DNA of 34,089 nt from a virus. The stretch's first letter is position 1. Each line of letters begins with the position of its first letter. The stretch is from the IMG/VR virus record IMGVR_UViG_3300042376_000524, positions 1 to 34,089 of that record, one strand, 5' to 3'. A program made the position numbers and the translations under genes. This document shows, one piece after another, positions 27,576 to 34,089 of the stretch. The notes under the pieces were generated by a model that was not told the DNA's origin, searched no databases, and saw only the letters and a list, made by a program, of their open reading frames with translations.

Positions 27576-29640
27576 CACTCAAGAGGCCTTGACGTATGTA
27601 AGCGCCAAGCCCGATGTGCTTGCGCTGAAGAATGCCTACGACCGCACGGTGAACGATTTGGCGTGGTATCTGTCGTCCACCCGCGACAGCTATGACTACC
27701 GACGCAACATCTGGCCGAACAAAGCAAAAGACCTGCGTAAGTGGGGCCCGGACGCCTTCCCCTTTGAAGGAGCCTCGGACACGGAGGTGCCCCTCATTGA
27801 CCAGTTTATCAACACTTACGTTGCGCTGTGTATGTCGGCGCTGTCGCGGGCAAACATCCGCGCCTACCCGGTAGAGCTGGGCGACCTTCAGCGGGCTCGG
27901 GTTACCTCGGCCTTCCTGAAGTGGATGGTGGCGGCGTACATCCCTGACTTCAAGCGTCAGATGGAGCTGGGGGCCAACTACCTCTTTGAGCGTGGCATTA
28001 TGGTGAGCTACGTGGGATGGCAAAAGGAGGACCGCACGTTCCGTCAGCGGGTGGAGCTGGCGCAGATTGCTCAGGCCAGCCCCGACTTGGCCAGCCTCAT
28101 CATCGAGGGCAAGGCCGATGACCAGATTGCCGTCCTGCTTACCCAGCAGTTCAAGGGCGTGACTGAAAAACAGGCCAAGATTGCCGTCAAGGAGCTCCGC
28201 AAGACGGGCACGACGGAGCTGTCCGTGGTGCGTCAGTCGGTGAATGGCCCGGTGGTGAACGCCCTAGCCCCTGACGGGGATGTGTTCTTCCCGGCCTACA
28301 CCACCGACTACCAGAAGGCCCCGTATTGCTTCCTGCGCGTCCTGATGTCGGCCCAGCAGCTTGAGAACAAGGTGGCGACGGAGGGCTGGGACTCCGACTG
28401 GGTGGACAACGTGATGGCCCAACAGCCCGTCTCCATCGACCTCACCGACCCCCGTACCAACACGGAGACCAATCGCTCGGCCCAGCAGATGACCAATGAG
28501 CTGTACGAGGTCATCTACGCCTACCAGCGGATGGTGAAGCGGGAGGATGGCTCGCAGGGCATCTACTGCACGGTGTTCAACCAGAAGTGGACGGGCCGGG
28601 ATGGTGAGCCAAAGTATGCCAAGTTTGAGCTTTTGAACGGCTACGACGACTACCCCTTTGTCGTCACCAAGCTGTTTGAGGACAACAAGCGCCTGTACGA
28701 GCTTGCGACGGTGCCGGAGATGCTGCGCGGCCTGCAATGGGCCATCAAGGGCGAGCGGGACAGCCGTTCCGACCGCAACAGTATGGCGACCATCCCGCCC
28801 CTGCTCTACCCCGTGACGGGTCAGCCGCCCACGGACTACGGCCCGGCGGCTCGCATCCCCTACCGGCGGATGGGGGAGATTCAGTTTGGGCCTACTCCCC
28901 CGTACAACCCGGGCAGCGTGGAGCTGGAACAGACGATGCTCCAGCAGGCAAACACGATGATGGGGCTGGATCACGAGAATCCGATGTCCCGCATCCGTCA
29001 GCAGCACTTCGTGGACAAGTTTTTGCACCACGTTCGTGATGTCATCCGGCTGGCCTTCAAGTGCTACCAGCGTTTTGGCCCTGAACAGGTGTTCTTCCGC
29101 GTCACGGGCGTGTCCGATCCCCAGCGCTTCAGCCGTGGCGACCCGAACGAGAACTTCGACATCGTGGTCAACTACGATGTGTTGTCCGCTGACCCCGAAA
29201 ACCTCGAAACCCAGCTCAATCAGTTTGTGAGCTTGGTCCAATTCGACCGGAATGGCCGCATCAATATGGACCGGATGCTGGAAGTGATGGCCTCAGCCGT
29301 CAATCCGGTGCTGGCCGATGCCGTTCTCCAGCCTGCCGAGGAGGCCCAGCAGCAGATCGTCAAGCAGGTGACCGACGACCTGTCCAAGATTTACGCTGGC
29401 ATCGAGGTGGGGGCCCGTCCGAATGGCGCTCAGGTGGCGATGCAAACCATCCAGCAGTATTTGCAGCAGCCGGACGTTGGTCAGCGCTTCCAGCAGGACA
29501 AGCCGTTCCAAGACCGGCTCAACAAGTATATGCAGCAGTACCAATTCCAGATGCAGCAGATGCAAAATGCACAGATCGGGAAGATTGGTACTGCTCCCGC
29601 CCAGATGGGCGAGGTGAGCACGCAGGGCCTTAGCGCCTGA
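27565..29640 (+). CDS. portal protein
   Basis: A 691-aa protein of the size and position of podovirus portals (between terminase and scaffold). The N-terminal helical region (MENDTQEALTYVSAKPDVLA, then RDSYDYRRNIWPNKAKDLRK) leads to the clip and wing with DTEVPLIDQFINTYVALCMS. PLLYPVTGQPPTDYGPAARI and IPYRRMGEIQFGP follow. The C-terminal third is a long Gln-rich barrel (QQQIVKQVTDDLSKIY, then LNKYMQQYQFQMQQMQNAQI) as in portals with an internal barrel. Twelve copies form the DNA entry channel. Its stop overlaps the opposing small gene by 11 bases. Confidence 0.85.
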   Translation: MENDTQEALTYVSAKPDVLALKNAYDRTVNDLAWYLSSTRDSYDYRRNIWPNKAKDLRKWGPDAFPFEGASDTEVPLIDQFINTYVALCMSALSRANIRAYPVELGDLQRARVTSAFLKWMVAAYIPDFKRQMELGANYLFERGIMVSYVGWQKEDRTFRQRVELAQIAQASPDLASLIIEGKADDQIAVLLTQQFKGVTEKQAKIAVKELRKTGTTELSVVRQSVNGPVVNALAPDGDVFFPAYTTDYQKAPYCFLRVLMSAQQLENKVATEGWDSDWVDNVMAQQPVSIDLTDPRTNTETNRSAQQMTNELYEVIYAYQRMVKREDGSQGIYCTVFNQKWTGRDGEPKYAKFELLNGYDDYPFVVTKLFEDNKRLYELATVPEMLRGLQWAIKGERDSRSDRNSMATIPPLLYPVTGQPPTDYGPAARIPYRRMGEIQFGPTPPYNPGSVELEQTMLQQANTMMGLDHENPMSRIRQQHFVDKFLHHVRDVIRLAFKCYQRFGPEQVFFRVTGVSDPQRFSRGDPNENFDIVVNYDVLSADPENLETQLNQFVSLVQFDRNGRINMDRMLEVMASAVNPVLADAVLQPAEEAQQQIVKQVTDDLSKIYAGIEVGARPNGAQVAMQTIQQYLQQPDVGQRFQQDKPFQDRLNKYMQQYQFQMQQMQNAQIGKIGTAPAQMGEVSTQGLSA

Positions 29641-29890
29641 GCGCTTCCCAGCGTTCCTTGACGGCCTTGTAGTTGGACCGCTCCAGTATGTCGTTCAGGG
29701 TGCAGATGCGCCCGGCGATCTGCTGGAGCATTTCCGTGGGCCGGTCTTCAAGGTTGGCGATCCAATGCTCGCGGGCGTCGTGCAGGGAGGTCAGAAACTC
29801 AAGGAAGTGCTCGTTGTTCTGAAGGATTTCTAGGGACTTAGGGCTCATAAAGGGATGCCCAAGCGGGGCTCCAACCCGCATCTTCGCCAC
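29630..29890 (-). CDS. small protein on the opposite strand inside the head operon (86 aa)
   Basis: Reads from a GTG at 29890 (or an ATG at 29881, or one at 29848) to TAA at 29630. The conserved-looking body is SLEILQNNEHFLEFLTSLHD and MLQQIAGRICTLNDILERSN, then YKAVKERWEALRR. I recognise this as a small family seen next to phage portal genes, with unknown function. Helical and charged, it could be an assembly factor or regulator. It is the only minus-strand gene among the packaging/head genes and ends tail-to-tail in the portal stop. The start is uncertain: no clear ribosome binding site favours one. Confidence 0.7.
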   Translation of the reverse strand: MAKMRVGAPLGHPFMSPKSLEILQNNEHFLEFLTSLHDAREHWIANLEDRPTEMLQQIAGRICTLNDILERSNYKAVKERWEALRR

Positions 29891-29908
29891 ACCCCCGATT
29901 GGCCATTC

Positions 29909-29927
29909 TCCGGCTGTTGGAGCCGGA
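29909..29927. other. perfect 7-bp hairpin in the divergent gap
   Basis: TCCGGCT at 29909-29915 pairs with AGCCGGA at 29921-29927 across a GTTGG loop. It lies in the gap between the minus-strand small gene and the scaffold gene, upstream of both, and has no T-run. It may affect either 5' leader. Confidence 0.45.
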
Positions 29928-30035
29928 AGTCCGGTGGGCCGCTAGCGTCCTAGCAGGCGAAATGCTGTGCCTTGCACCATTGGGCAGGCGCAAAATGGCG
30001 AAGGATGACTAATTAAGTCAAGTACGGAAAAGCTA

Positions 30036-30044
30036 TGCTAGCAT
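30036..30044 (+). promoter_or_regulatory. extended -10 motif of the scaffold/capsid unit
   Basis: TGCTAGCAT (TG-C-TAGCAT) fits the same pattern as the other motifs. The scaffold ATG follows 44 bases later at 30089, so this message has a real leader. TATGCT, overlapping it at 30034-30039, is an alternative -10 with TTAAGT about 15 bp upstream. Two copies of GGCGCAAA-ATGGCG-like sequence flank it (29987-30008 and 30066-30084). Confidence 0.45.
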
Positions 30045-30088
30045 CCGCCCCATCGCAGTCGCCAAGGCGCAAAGATGGCGGATGAAAT

Positions 30089-31159
30089 ATGTCAGAAGTC
30101 GTAACGTCCGACGCGGGGGACGCTAAACCTGCCGTGGAAACCAACAAGCCAATGACGGACAAGGATTTCCTGTCCTCCCGTATTGCCAAGCTTACTGGCA
30201 AGCAGCCTCCCGCTGCTTCCAAAGAGCCTGAATCGGTTCCTCCGAAGGAGCCCGAAGCCAAGGAGCCCCCGCAAGAGGGCGAACCCAAGGCCGAGGCCGC
30301 TCCCCAGAAGGAAGTTCTTTCAAAGGAAATTGAGGACCTCACAGATGAGGAGATCGCGGAGCTTGCCCAAAAGGGCAAGAGCGGGTTGCTCAAGCGGATT
30401 GCTGAGCTCACGGCCAAGCGCAAGCTAGCCGAGGAGAAGGCAGCCGCGCTGGAGTCTGCCATTGTGCAGGCTCGGCAGCAGCTCCCTGACGCCAAGGTTG
30501 AGGATAACCCCTACGAGTCGATTGCTACCGTCGAAGACCTTCAGAAACAGAAGGAAGAGGTGGATAGCTTCATCGAGTCGGCAGAGGACATCCTTTTCAA
30601 GGCGGAGGACTTTGGTGCCAACGACGTTGTTTACACAGCGGAAGACGGCAAGGAGTGGACCAAGGTGCAGGTACGCGAGATGCTCCGAAACGCTCGTCGT
30701 CGTCAGACCAAGTTCATCCCGGCGCAGTATAAGGAGCTTCAGCTCCGAGCACAGCGCGATGGGCTGGAACAGCAGTTCAAGACCTTGGCTAAAACCGAGC
30801 TGTCTTGGATGGATGGCGAAGACAACGATGTGAGGAAGCGGTATGAGGCGATGGTCAATGACCCGCGCCTGAAGGAGGCCAAGCGCCTCGTTCCAGAGAT
30901 TGCTCCGCAGATTGAGTATCTGGTGGCTCACGCCGCCAACTCCATCTACGGGCGCCGCACGTTGCCAATGGATGGTAAGTCCAAAGGCGTAACGCTTAAT
31001 CCTCCCTCGTCCCCCGCCTCCACGGCGGCTGCCCCGGAGCGTCCTGAAAACCGCTTCGACCGGCAGCTCAAGGACATTGAAAGCCGATACAAACAAACAG
31101 GAAGCGCCAACGACTTCATCGCCCTCCGTGCAGCTCAACTCTCGAAACGCAAATCCTAA
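30089..31159 (+). CDS. capsid scaffolding protein
   Basis: A 356-aa highly charged, helical protein directly upstream of the capsid gene. The N-terminus is low-complexity Pro/Glu/Lys (SKEPESVPPKEPEAKEPPQE). Residues about 75-260 are long helices (LTDEEIAELAQKGKSGLLKR, then AELTAKRKLAEEKAAALESA). The C-terminus (PENRFDRQLKDIESRYKQTG) is a short helical, basic capsid-binding segment. This order (acidic/Pro linker, coiled coil, C-terminal capsid-binding helix) is that of scaffolds of P22-like and SU10-like heads. It would guide capsid assembly and leave before packaging. Confidence 0.8.
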   Translation: MSEVVTSDAGDAKPAVETNKPMTDKDFLSSRIAKLTGKQPPAASKEPESVPPKEPEAKEPPQEGEPKAEAAPQKEVLSKEIEDLTDEEIAELAQKGKSGLLKRIAELTAKRKLAEEKAAALESAIVQARQQLPDAKVEDNPYESIATVEDLQKQKEEVDSFIESAEDILFKAEDFGANDVVYTAEDGKEWTKVQVREMLRNARRRQTKFIPAQYKELQLRAQRDGLEQQFKTLAKTELSWMDGEDNDVRKRYEAMVNDPRLKEAKRLVPEIAPQIEYLVAHAANSIYGRRTLPMDGKSKGVTLNPPSSPASTAAAPERPENRFDRQLKDIESRYKQTGSANDFIALRAAQLSKRKS

Positions 31160-31165
31160 TTAGTT

Positions 31166-32146
31166 ATGTCGTTCTCCAACACCTACGATACCACCTCGCC
31201 CGGCAGCGCGGCCCTCAACCGTGAGGACCTCCACGACGCCATTAGCACGCTGGCTCCCAGCGAAACGCCGCTCCTTAGCTCCGCTGACAAGTTCAAGTGC
31301 AACGCCACCTTCGTTGAGTGGGGCGTGGACAAGCTGTCCGCTCCCGTCACCACGGCGGTGAGCGAAGGCGCCGATGTCACCGACTTCGACGACAAGTTTG
31401 AGTCCGTGGCCCGCCTTGGCAACTACGTCCACAAGCGGCGCCGGTCCTTCCGCGTGTCCGATCTCCAGCAGGCCGTCTCCTCGGTTGGCCCGCAGGACAT
31501 CGCCCGTGCGGAGATGAAGGCCGTCAAGGAGCTGAAGCGTGACGTTGAAACCGTCCTCCTCGGCACGCAGGATCGTGCGGCTGAGAACGGCGGCGGCACG
31601 GCCTACACGATGCGCGGCCTCGGTGACTGGATTGACTCGGCTGGTCCGGCGGATGTCCCTTCGGACTACCGCACCCCGGCTGGCTCCATCCACGCCTCGG
31701 GCACGTTCAACGAGACGGTGCTGAACAACCTCATCACCTCCATCTACCGCCAGAACGGTTCGACCAACAGCCTCACGCTGCTGGCTGACACCGCGCTGCG
31801 CCGGGTGGTGACTGACTTCGCCCGTGCGGACGCCACCACCGGCGCCCTCCGTCAGTACAATGCCAACAGCTCGTCCGGCCTCATCAAGCTGGCGGTTGGT
31901 CAGTACCAGTCGGATCACGGCATCGTCACCATCGTGGATATGAATCCCGACACCGCGCCGGACACCACCAACAAGGACACCGGCTACCTCATCAACCCCG
32001 ACTTCTACGCGGTGGGTGAGCTCATTCCGCTCGGCTCTACCCGCCTGCCGAACCTCGGCGGTGGCGAGCGCGGCTACGTTGACTGGACCGGCACCCTCAA
32101 GGTGGCGCATCCTGCCGCTCACGGCAAGATCACCGTCCTCAGCTAA
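31166..32146 (+). CDS. major capsid protein, SU10/DUF5309 family
   Basis: A 326-aa protein at the correct locus. The N-terminal SNTYDTTSPGSAALNREDLH, then ISTLAPSETPLLSSADKFKC and TFVEWGVDKL, follow the DUF5309/SU10-like capsid pattern (aspTEtPLLs and the EW-D-L motif). The arm is followed by the E-loop (VARLGNYVHKRRRSFRVSDL) and by the HK97-fold body: AEMKAVKELKRDVETVLLGT, then SLTLLADTALRRVVTDF. The C-terminus ends in DWTGTLKVAHPAAHGKITVL, also typical. It forms the icosahedral shell. A six-base gap separates it from the scaffold gene. Confidence 0.85.
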   Translation: MSFSNTYDTTSPGSAALNREDLHDAISTLAPSETPLLSSADKFKCNATFVEWGVDKLSAPVTTAVSEGADVTDFDDKFESVARLGNYVHKRRRSFRVSDLQQAVSSVGPQDIARAEMKAVKELKRDVETVLLGTQDRAAENGGGTAYTMRGLGDWIDSAGPADVPSDYRTPAGSIHASGTFNETVLNNLITSIYRQNGSTNSLTLLADTALRRVVTDFARADATTGALRQYNANSSSGLIKLAVGQYQSDHGIVTIVDMNPDTAPDTTNKDTGYLINPDFYAVGELIPLGSTRLPNLGGGERGYVDWTGTLKVAHPAAHGKITVLS

Positions 32147-32170
32147 ACCCTAACCAAGGAAACTACTACA

Positions 32171-32596
32171 ATGGCTAAAGTTACTGTTAACGAGCTGGGC
32201 GGCTTCACGGACTACGTTCGTCTGGACTACAATGATCTGATCGCCATCGGCAACGGTGGTAGTCGCGTCATTGCCAAACTTCCCGCCCATTCGGCGGTGG
32301 AGCTGGCGGCGGTCGCCAACACGGTGGACATCGCGGGCTCCAGCACGCTGGTGATCGACGTTGGCACCACCGGCGCTGACCCGGACGAGTTCATCGACGC
32401 CCTCGATGTGGACGCGATGACGGTTCCGGTGTTCAACACGGGTGACCAGTTCACCTCCGGCTACAGCAAGGCGGTCAAGGCTGTCACGTCTGAGACGGAT
32501 GTGCTGGTCAAGGTGACCGACTCCGCTGTTGCGTCGCTGACGGCTGGCGAGATCATCATCGCCATTCGCGTCATCGACCTGTCGAAGTTCAGCTAA
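32171..32596 (+). CDS. capsid-associated/decoration-like protein (141 aa)
   Basis: ATG at 32171 with AAGGAAA upstream. The product is strand-rich, Val/Thr/Asp-rich and acidic: MAKVTVNELGGFTDYVRLDY, STLVIDVGTTGADPDEFIDA and SAVASLTAGEIIIAIRVIDL. It has no helical or enzymatic motif. Placed directly after the major capsid gene and before a terminator, it has the usual position of a capsid decoration, head-fibre or spike protein. No positive match to one family was made. Confidence 0.6.
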   Translation: MAKVTVNELGGFTDYVRLDYNDLIAIGNGGSRVIAKLPAHSAVELAAVANTVDIAGSSTLVIDVGTTGADPDEFIDALDVDAMTVPVFNTGDQFTSGYSKAVKAVTSETDVLVKVTDSAVASLTAGEIIIAIRVIDLSKFS

Positions 32597-32609
32597 GACC
32601 ACACTCGGC

Positions 32610-32618
32610 TGATAGAAT
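32610..32618 (+). promoter_or_regulatory. extended -10 motif inside the terminator region
   Basis: TGATAGAAT (TG-A-TAGAAT) directly abuts the 5' arm of the terminator stem. A start about seven bases downstream would fall near 32625, inside that stem, so transcripts from here would not form the terminator. They would read into the next gene at 32654 with a short leader. Confidence 0.4.
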
Positions 32619-32653
32619 GGGGGCGCATCCTAGGTGGGTGCGCCTCCTTTTTT
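32619..32653 (+). terminator. rho-independent terminator after the capsid genes
   Basis: GGGGGCGCA at 32619-32627 pairs with TGCGCCTCC at 32639-32647 (nine pairs, one of them G-U), followed by six T (32648-32653). The U-tract abuts the ATG at 32654. It would separate the very highly needed capsid genes from the tail genes. Confidence 0.85.
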
Positions 32654-32956
32654 ATGCACATCATCACCAAGCTGCCCGGGGAAGGGGCTGTGAAGGACGC
32701 CCTGATCCGCGAGATTCGCACGGGCTTTGAGCTCATCAAGGTGAACGAGAAGAAGGAGGAGGTCCTTGCGGCTCACGAGGCTAGCCGTTGGAAGGGCCAC
32801 AAGACGATTCCCGGGCTGGGCAAGGCCGTGGCGTTCTATCCGGCTGACGAATACTTCCGCCTCATCAACAAGTATGGACGGCACGAAGTGAACAGCAAGG
32901 AGTTCATTCGCTACCACCAGAAGAAGTTCCCCCATCTCTGTCCCAATAAGGTGTAA
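32654..32956 (+). CDS. hypothetical protein after the capsid terminator (100 aa)
   Basis: The ATG at 32654 immediately follows the terminator U-tract; there is no Shine-Dalgarno. The 100-aa product starts MHIITKLPGEGAVKDALIRE and has a helical, Lys/Glu-rich body (FELIKVNEKKEEVLAAHEAS). It ends AFYPADEYFRLINKYGRHEV and HQKKFPHLCPNKV, with His and Cys. The family is not recognised. The stop overlaps the adaptor start by one base (TAATG). It may be a head-completion or tail accessory protein, but nothing shows which. Confidence 0.6.
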   Translation: MHIITKLPGEGAVKDALIREIRTGFELIKVNEKKEEVLAAHEASRWKGHKTIPGLGKAVAFYPADEYFRLINKYGRHEVNSKEFIRYHQKKFPHLCPNKV

Positions 32957-33579
32957 TGACTACCGACACTTACGGCAATCTGCTGGAGTTGGTGAAGGCC
33001 CTGTCAGGCAACACCGCCCTGACGACTGAGGAAAACTCCCTAGTCAACCAGTTCATCAACCGACGCATCTACAATGCCTACCGGCGGATCAACTACTGGC
33101 CCCGCTATCTGGTGCTGGGGGAGGCGCGGGCGGTGAGTGGTGGGTCGGTGCCCTTCACGCAGGCCACCCTCAACCCGATTGGCAGTTTCCTCCGCATTTA
33201 CGACGAGGCCCCCTATGGCACGTACAGCGTGACGGAGCTGACGTACAACGTCACTTCGGACGGGGCTGACATCGTGTCCCCGCCTGACGGGCTGGACACG
33301 GTGTACGTGGACTACAAGAAGCGGTGGGATGGGCCCTACAACTCCACCACCAACTCCCTCGTCCCGATGGAGTTCTTCCACTATGCCGCCCACGGCGCCT
33401 TTGCCGATTTCCTGCGGTATGATGGGCAGAACGAGAAGGCTGCTGCCGAAGAGGGGTATGCCGAGTCCCTTCTTATGCTAGAATTGGAGGATGTGATGAA
33501 CCAGCGTAATTTCAATACGGCTGGGAAGCGCATCCGTTCTCACCAGACAACGCAATCACGCCACTCTTCAACCCGCTAA
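32956..33579 (+). CDS. head-tail adaptor/tail tubular A-like protein
   Basis: A 207-aa protein. The N-terminal helix (NLLELVKALSGNTALTTEEN, then VNQFINRRIYNAYRRINYWP) followed by strands (TYSVTELTYNVTSDG, TVYVDYKKRWDGPY) and a C-terminal helix (AAHGAFADFLRYDGQNEKAA, then EEGYAESLLMLELEDVMNQR) is the plan of podovirus gp4/gp11-type adaptors. It would bind the portal and seed the tail. It follows the capsid block as expected. The C-terminal tail is basic and Ser/Thr-rich. Confidence 0.75.
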   Translation: MTTDTYGNLLELVKALSGNTALTTEENSLVNQFINRRIYNAYRRINYWPRYLVLGEARAVSGGSVPFTQATLNPIGSFLRIYDEAPYGTYSVTELTYNVTSDGADIVSPPDGLDTVYVDYKKRWDGPYNSTTNSLVPMEFFHYAAHGAFADFLRYDGQNEKAAAEEGYAESLLMLELEDVMNQRNFNTAGKRIRSHQTTQSRHSSTR

Positions 33580-33582
33580 GCT

Positions 33583-33909
33583 ATGGCCAACGCCCGCATC
33601 GTCAACACGCCTTCGCAGGCGATTCCCCAGAACAGCACGACGCACGCCCAGAACACGATTAGTTCGACGGCGGAGGCGGTGATCGACTTCACCCTCAATG
33701 CCTCCACGACGCACGTTCTGGTGCAGTTCAATGGGGCGGCGGCGCGGGTGACGTTGGATGGCACGACCAATCCGACGACCTCCAAGGGGTTTCTGTACAA
33801 CGACGGTGCGACGGCCTATTGGCCCCGTCAGACGGCTATTGCGGCCAAGGCTATCCGTGCGGCGGGTACGGATGTGGTGGCTGAGATTCAGGAGCTGAAC
33901 TACCTGTGA
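33583..33909 (+). CDS. small strand-rich virion-associated protein (108 aa)
   Basis: ATG at 33583, four bases after the adaptor stop. The product (MANARIVNTPSQAIPQNSTT, then VLVQFNGAAARVTLDGTTNP and YNDGATAYWPRQTAIAAKAI) looks like a single small beta domain. I recognise the general type from phage tail/head loci but not a named family. The stop overlaps the next GTG (GTGA). Role: decoration or connector, inferred from place. Confidence 0.6.
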   Translation: MANARIVNTPSQAIPQNSTTHAQNTISSTAEAVIDFTLNASTTHVLVQFNGAAARVTLDGTTNPTTSKGFLYNDGATAYWPRQTAIAAKAIRAAGTDVVAEIQELNYL

Positions 33910-34089
33910 CCGTCTTTGAGACCAGTTTGCTGGCGAAGTCTGACAACCTTTACAAGGGCTTCAGCCCGATGGTTGCTGACAAGGTATTCTGGTCTGAGCC
34001 CATCATTGGGCAGCCGTACATCAATGTGCCGAATGTACAGTTTACCTTGGTAACGTCAGCCGGTGATCGGCTGGTGGACAGCGCGGCCA
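33906..34089 (+). CDS. 5' part of a tail gene cut by the window edge
   Basis: The GTG at 33906 overlaps the preceding stop. 61 codons are visible: VTVFETSLLAKSDNLYKGFS, then PMVADKVFWSEPIIGQPYIN and NVQFTLVTSAGDRLVDSAA. The aromatic, strand-rich start fits a tail structural protein, but no family can be assigned from this much. It is expected to continue for hundreds of residues outside the window. Confidence 0.55.
   Translation, partial: MTVFETSLLAKSDNLYKGFSPMVADKVFWSEPIIGQPYINVPNVQFTLVTSAGDRLVDSAA

Noticed and set aside
29849-29960. tRNA-like arms (GCGGG/CCCGC stem with a T-loop-like TTGGAGC on the minus strand)
   Set aside because: The loop lacks the conserved TTC, there is no room for a D-arm, and no matching acceptor stem closes the structure.
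1-34089. CRISPR array, insertion sequence, integrase or attachment site
   Set aside because: No regularly spaced repeats, no transposase or recombinase motifs and no terminal inverted repeats were found by eye.

Overview
The window is most of the genome of a double-stranded DNA tailed bacteriophage, GC-rich by eye, with a podovirus-like virion. It has terminase, portal, scaffold, an SU10/DUF5309-like major capsid protein, a head-tail adaptor, and a set of very large internal (ejection) virion proteins. I see no tail sheath, tube or tape-measure protein. There is no integrase, no obvious CI-type repressor, no DNA polymerase and no RNA polymerase, so a virulent phage relying on the host replisome and host RNA polymerase is the simplest reading. 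The host cannot be named from sequence. The genome is cut at both ends inside the tail region: the gene ending at 48 and the gene starting at 33906 both run off the window.  Layout. (1) 1-12717, plus strand: a holin-like peptide, three small basic phage proteins, a glycine-rich fibre, a nozzle/hub-like protein, a second fibre-like protein, a cupin protein, then three large internal virion proteins (620, 733 and 1229 aa). (2) 20340-12714, minus strand: a tightly overlapped replication/metabolism operon with an SSB-like protein, small coiled-coil and membrane peptides, ThyX, a transglycosylase-type endolysin, a PD-(D/E)XK nuclease, a DnaB helicase, a DUF6378-like protein, an HTH protein, an HNH nuclease, a calcineurin-like phosphoesterase and a small Cys-containing protein. 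Genes are joined by ATGA, GTGA, TTGA or TAATG overlaps, and many start with GTG or TTG. (3) 20341-21373: a structured intergenic region, a small basic protein on the minus strand, and a pair of operator-like repeats over its promoter. (4) 21374-23842, plus strand: a self-contained cassette of an unknown 102-aa protein, an Amidoligase_2-type COOH-NH2 ligase, a class II glutamine amidotransferase and a one-helix membrane peptide. Dyads lie upstream and a strong terminator downstream, and codon use looks different from the neighbours (moron-like). (5) 23843-24426: 584 bp with no gene, packed with hairpins and palindromes, just before the terminase genes. (6) 24427-34089, plus strand: packaging and head genes, with one small gene on the opposite strand inside (29630-29890).  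How it works together. The late genes package DNA and build the head and short tail. The internal proteins have long repeat-helical and hydrophobic stretches that fit a role in DNA ejection. The minus operon supplies dTMP (ThyX), helicase loading/unwinding, ssDNA binding and nucleases, plus endolysin. The amidoligase/amidotransferase pair is the most unusual part: it is predicted to make amide or isopeptide bonds using ammonia from glutamine, on an unknown host wall, protein or small-molecule target. A repeated extended -10 motif (TG-N-TAG-N-AT) appears upstream of several transcription units, often 6-8 nt from the start codon, suggesting leaderless transcripts.  No tRNA, CRISPR array, insertion sequence or attachment site was found.
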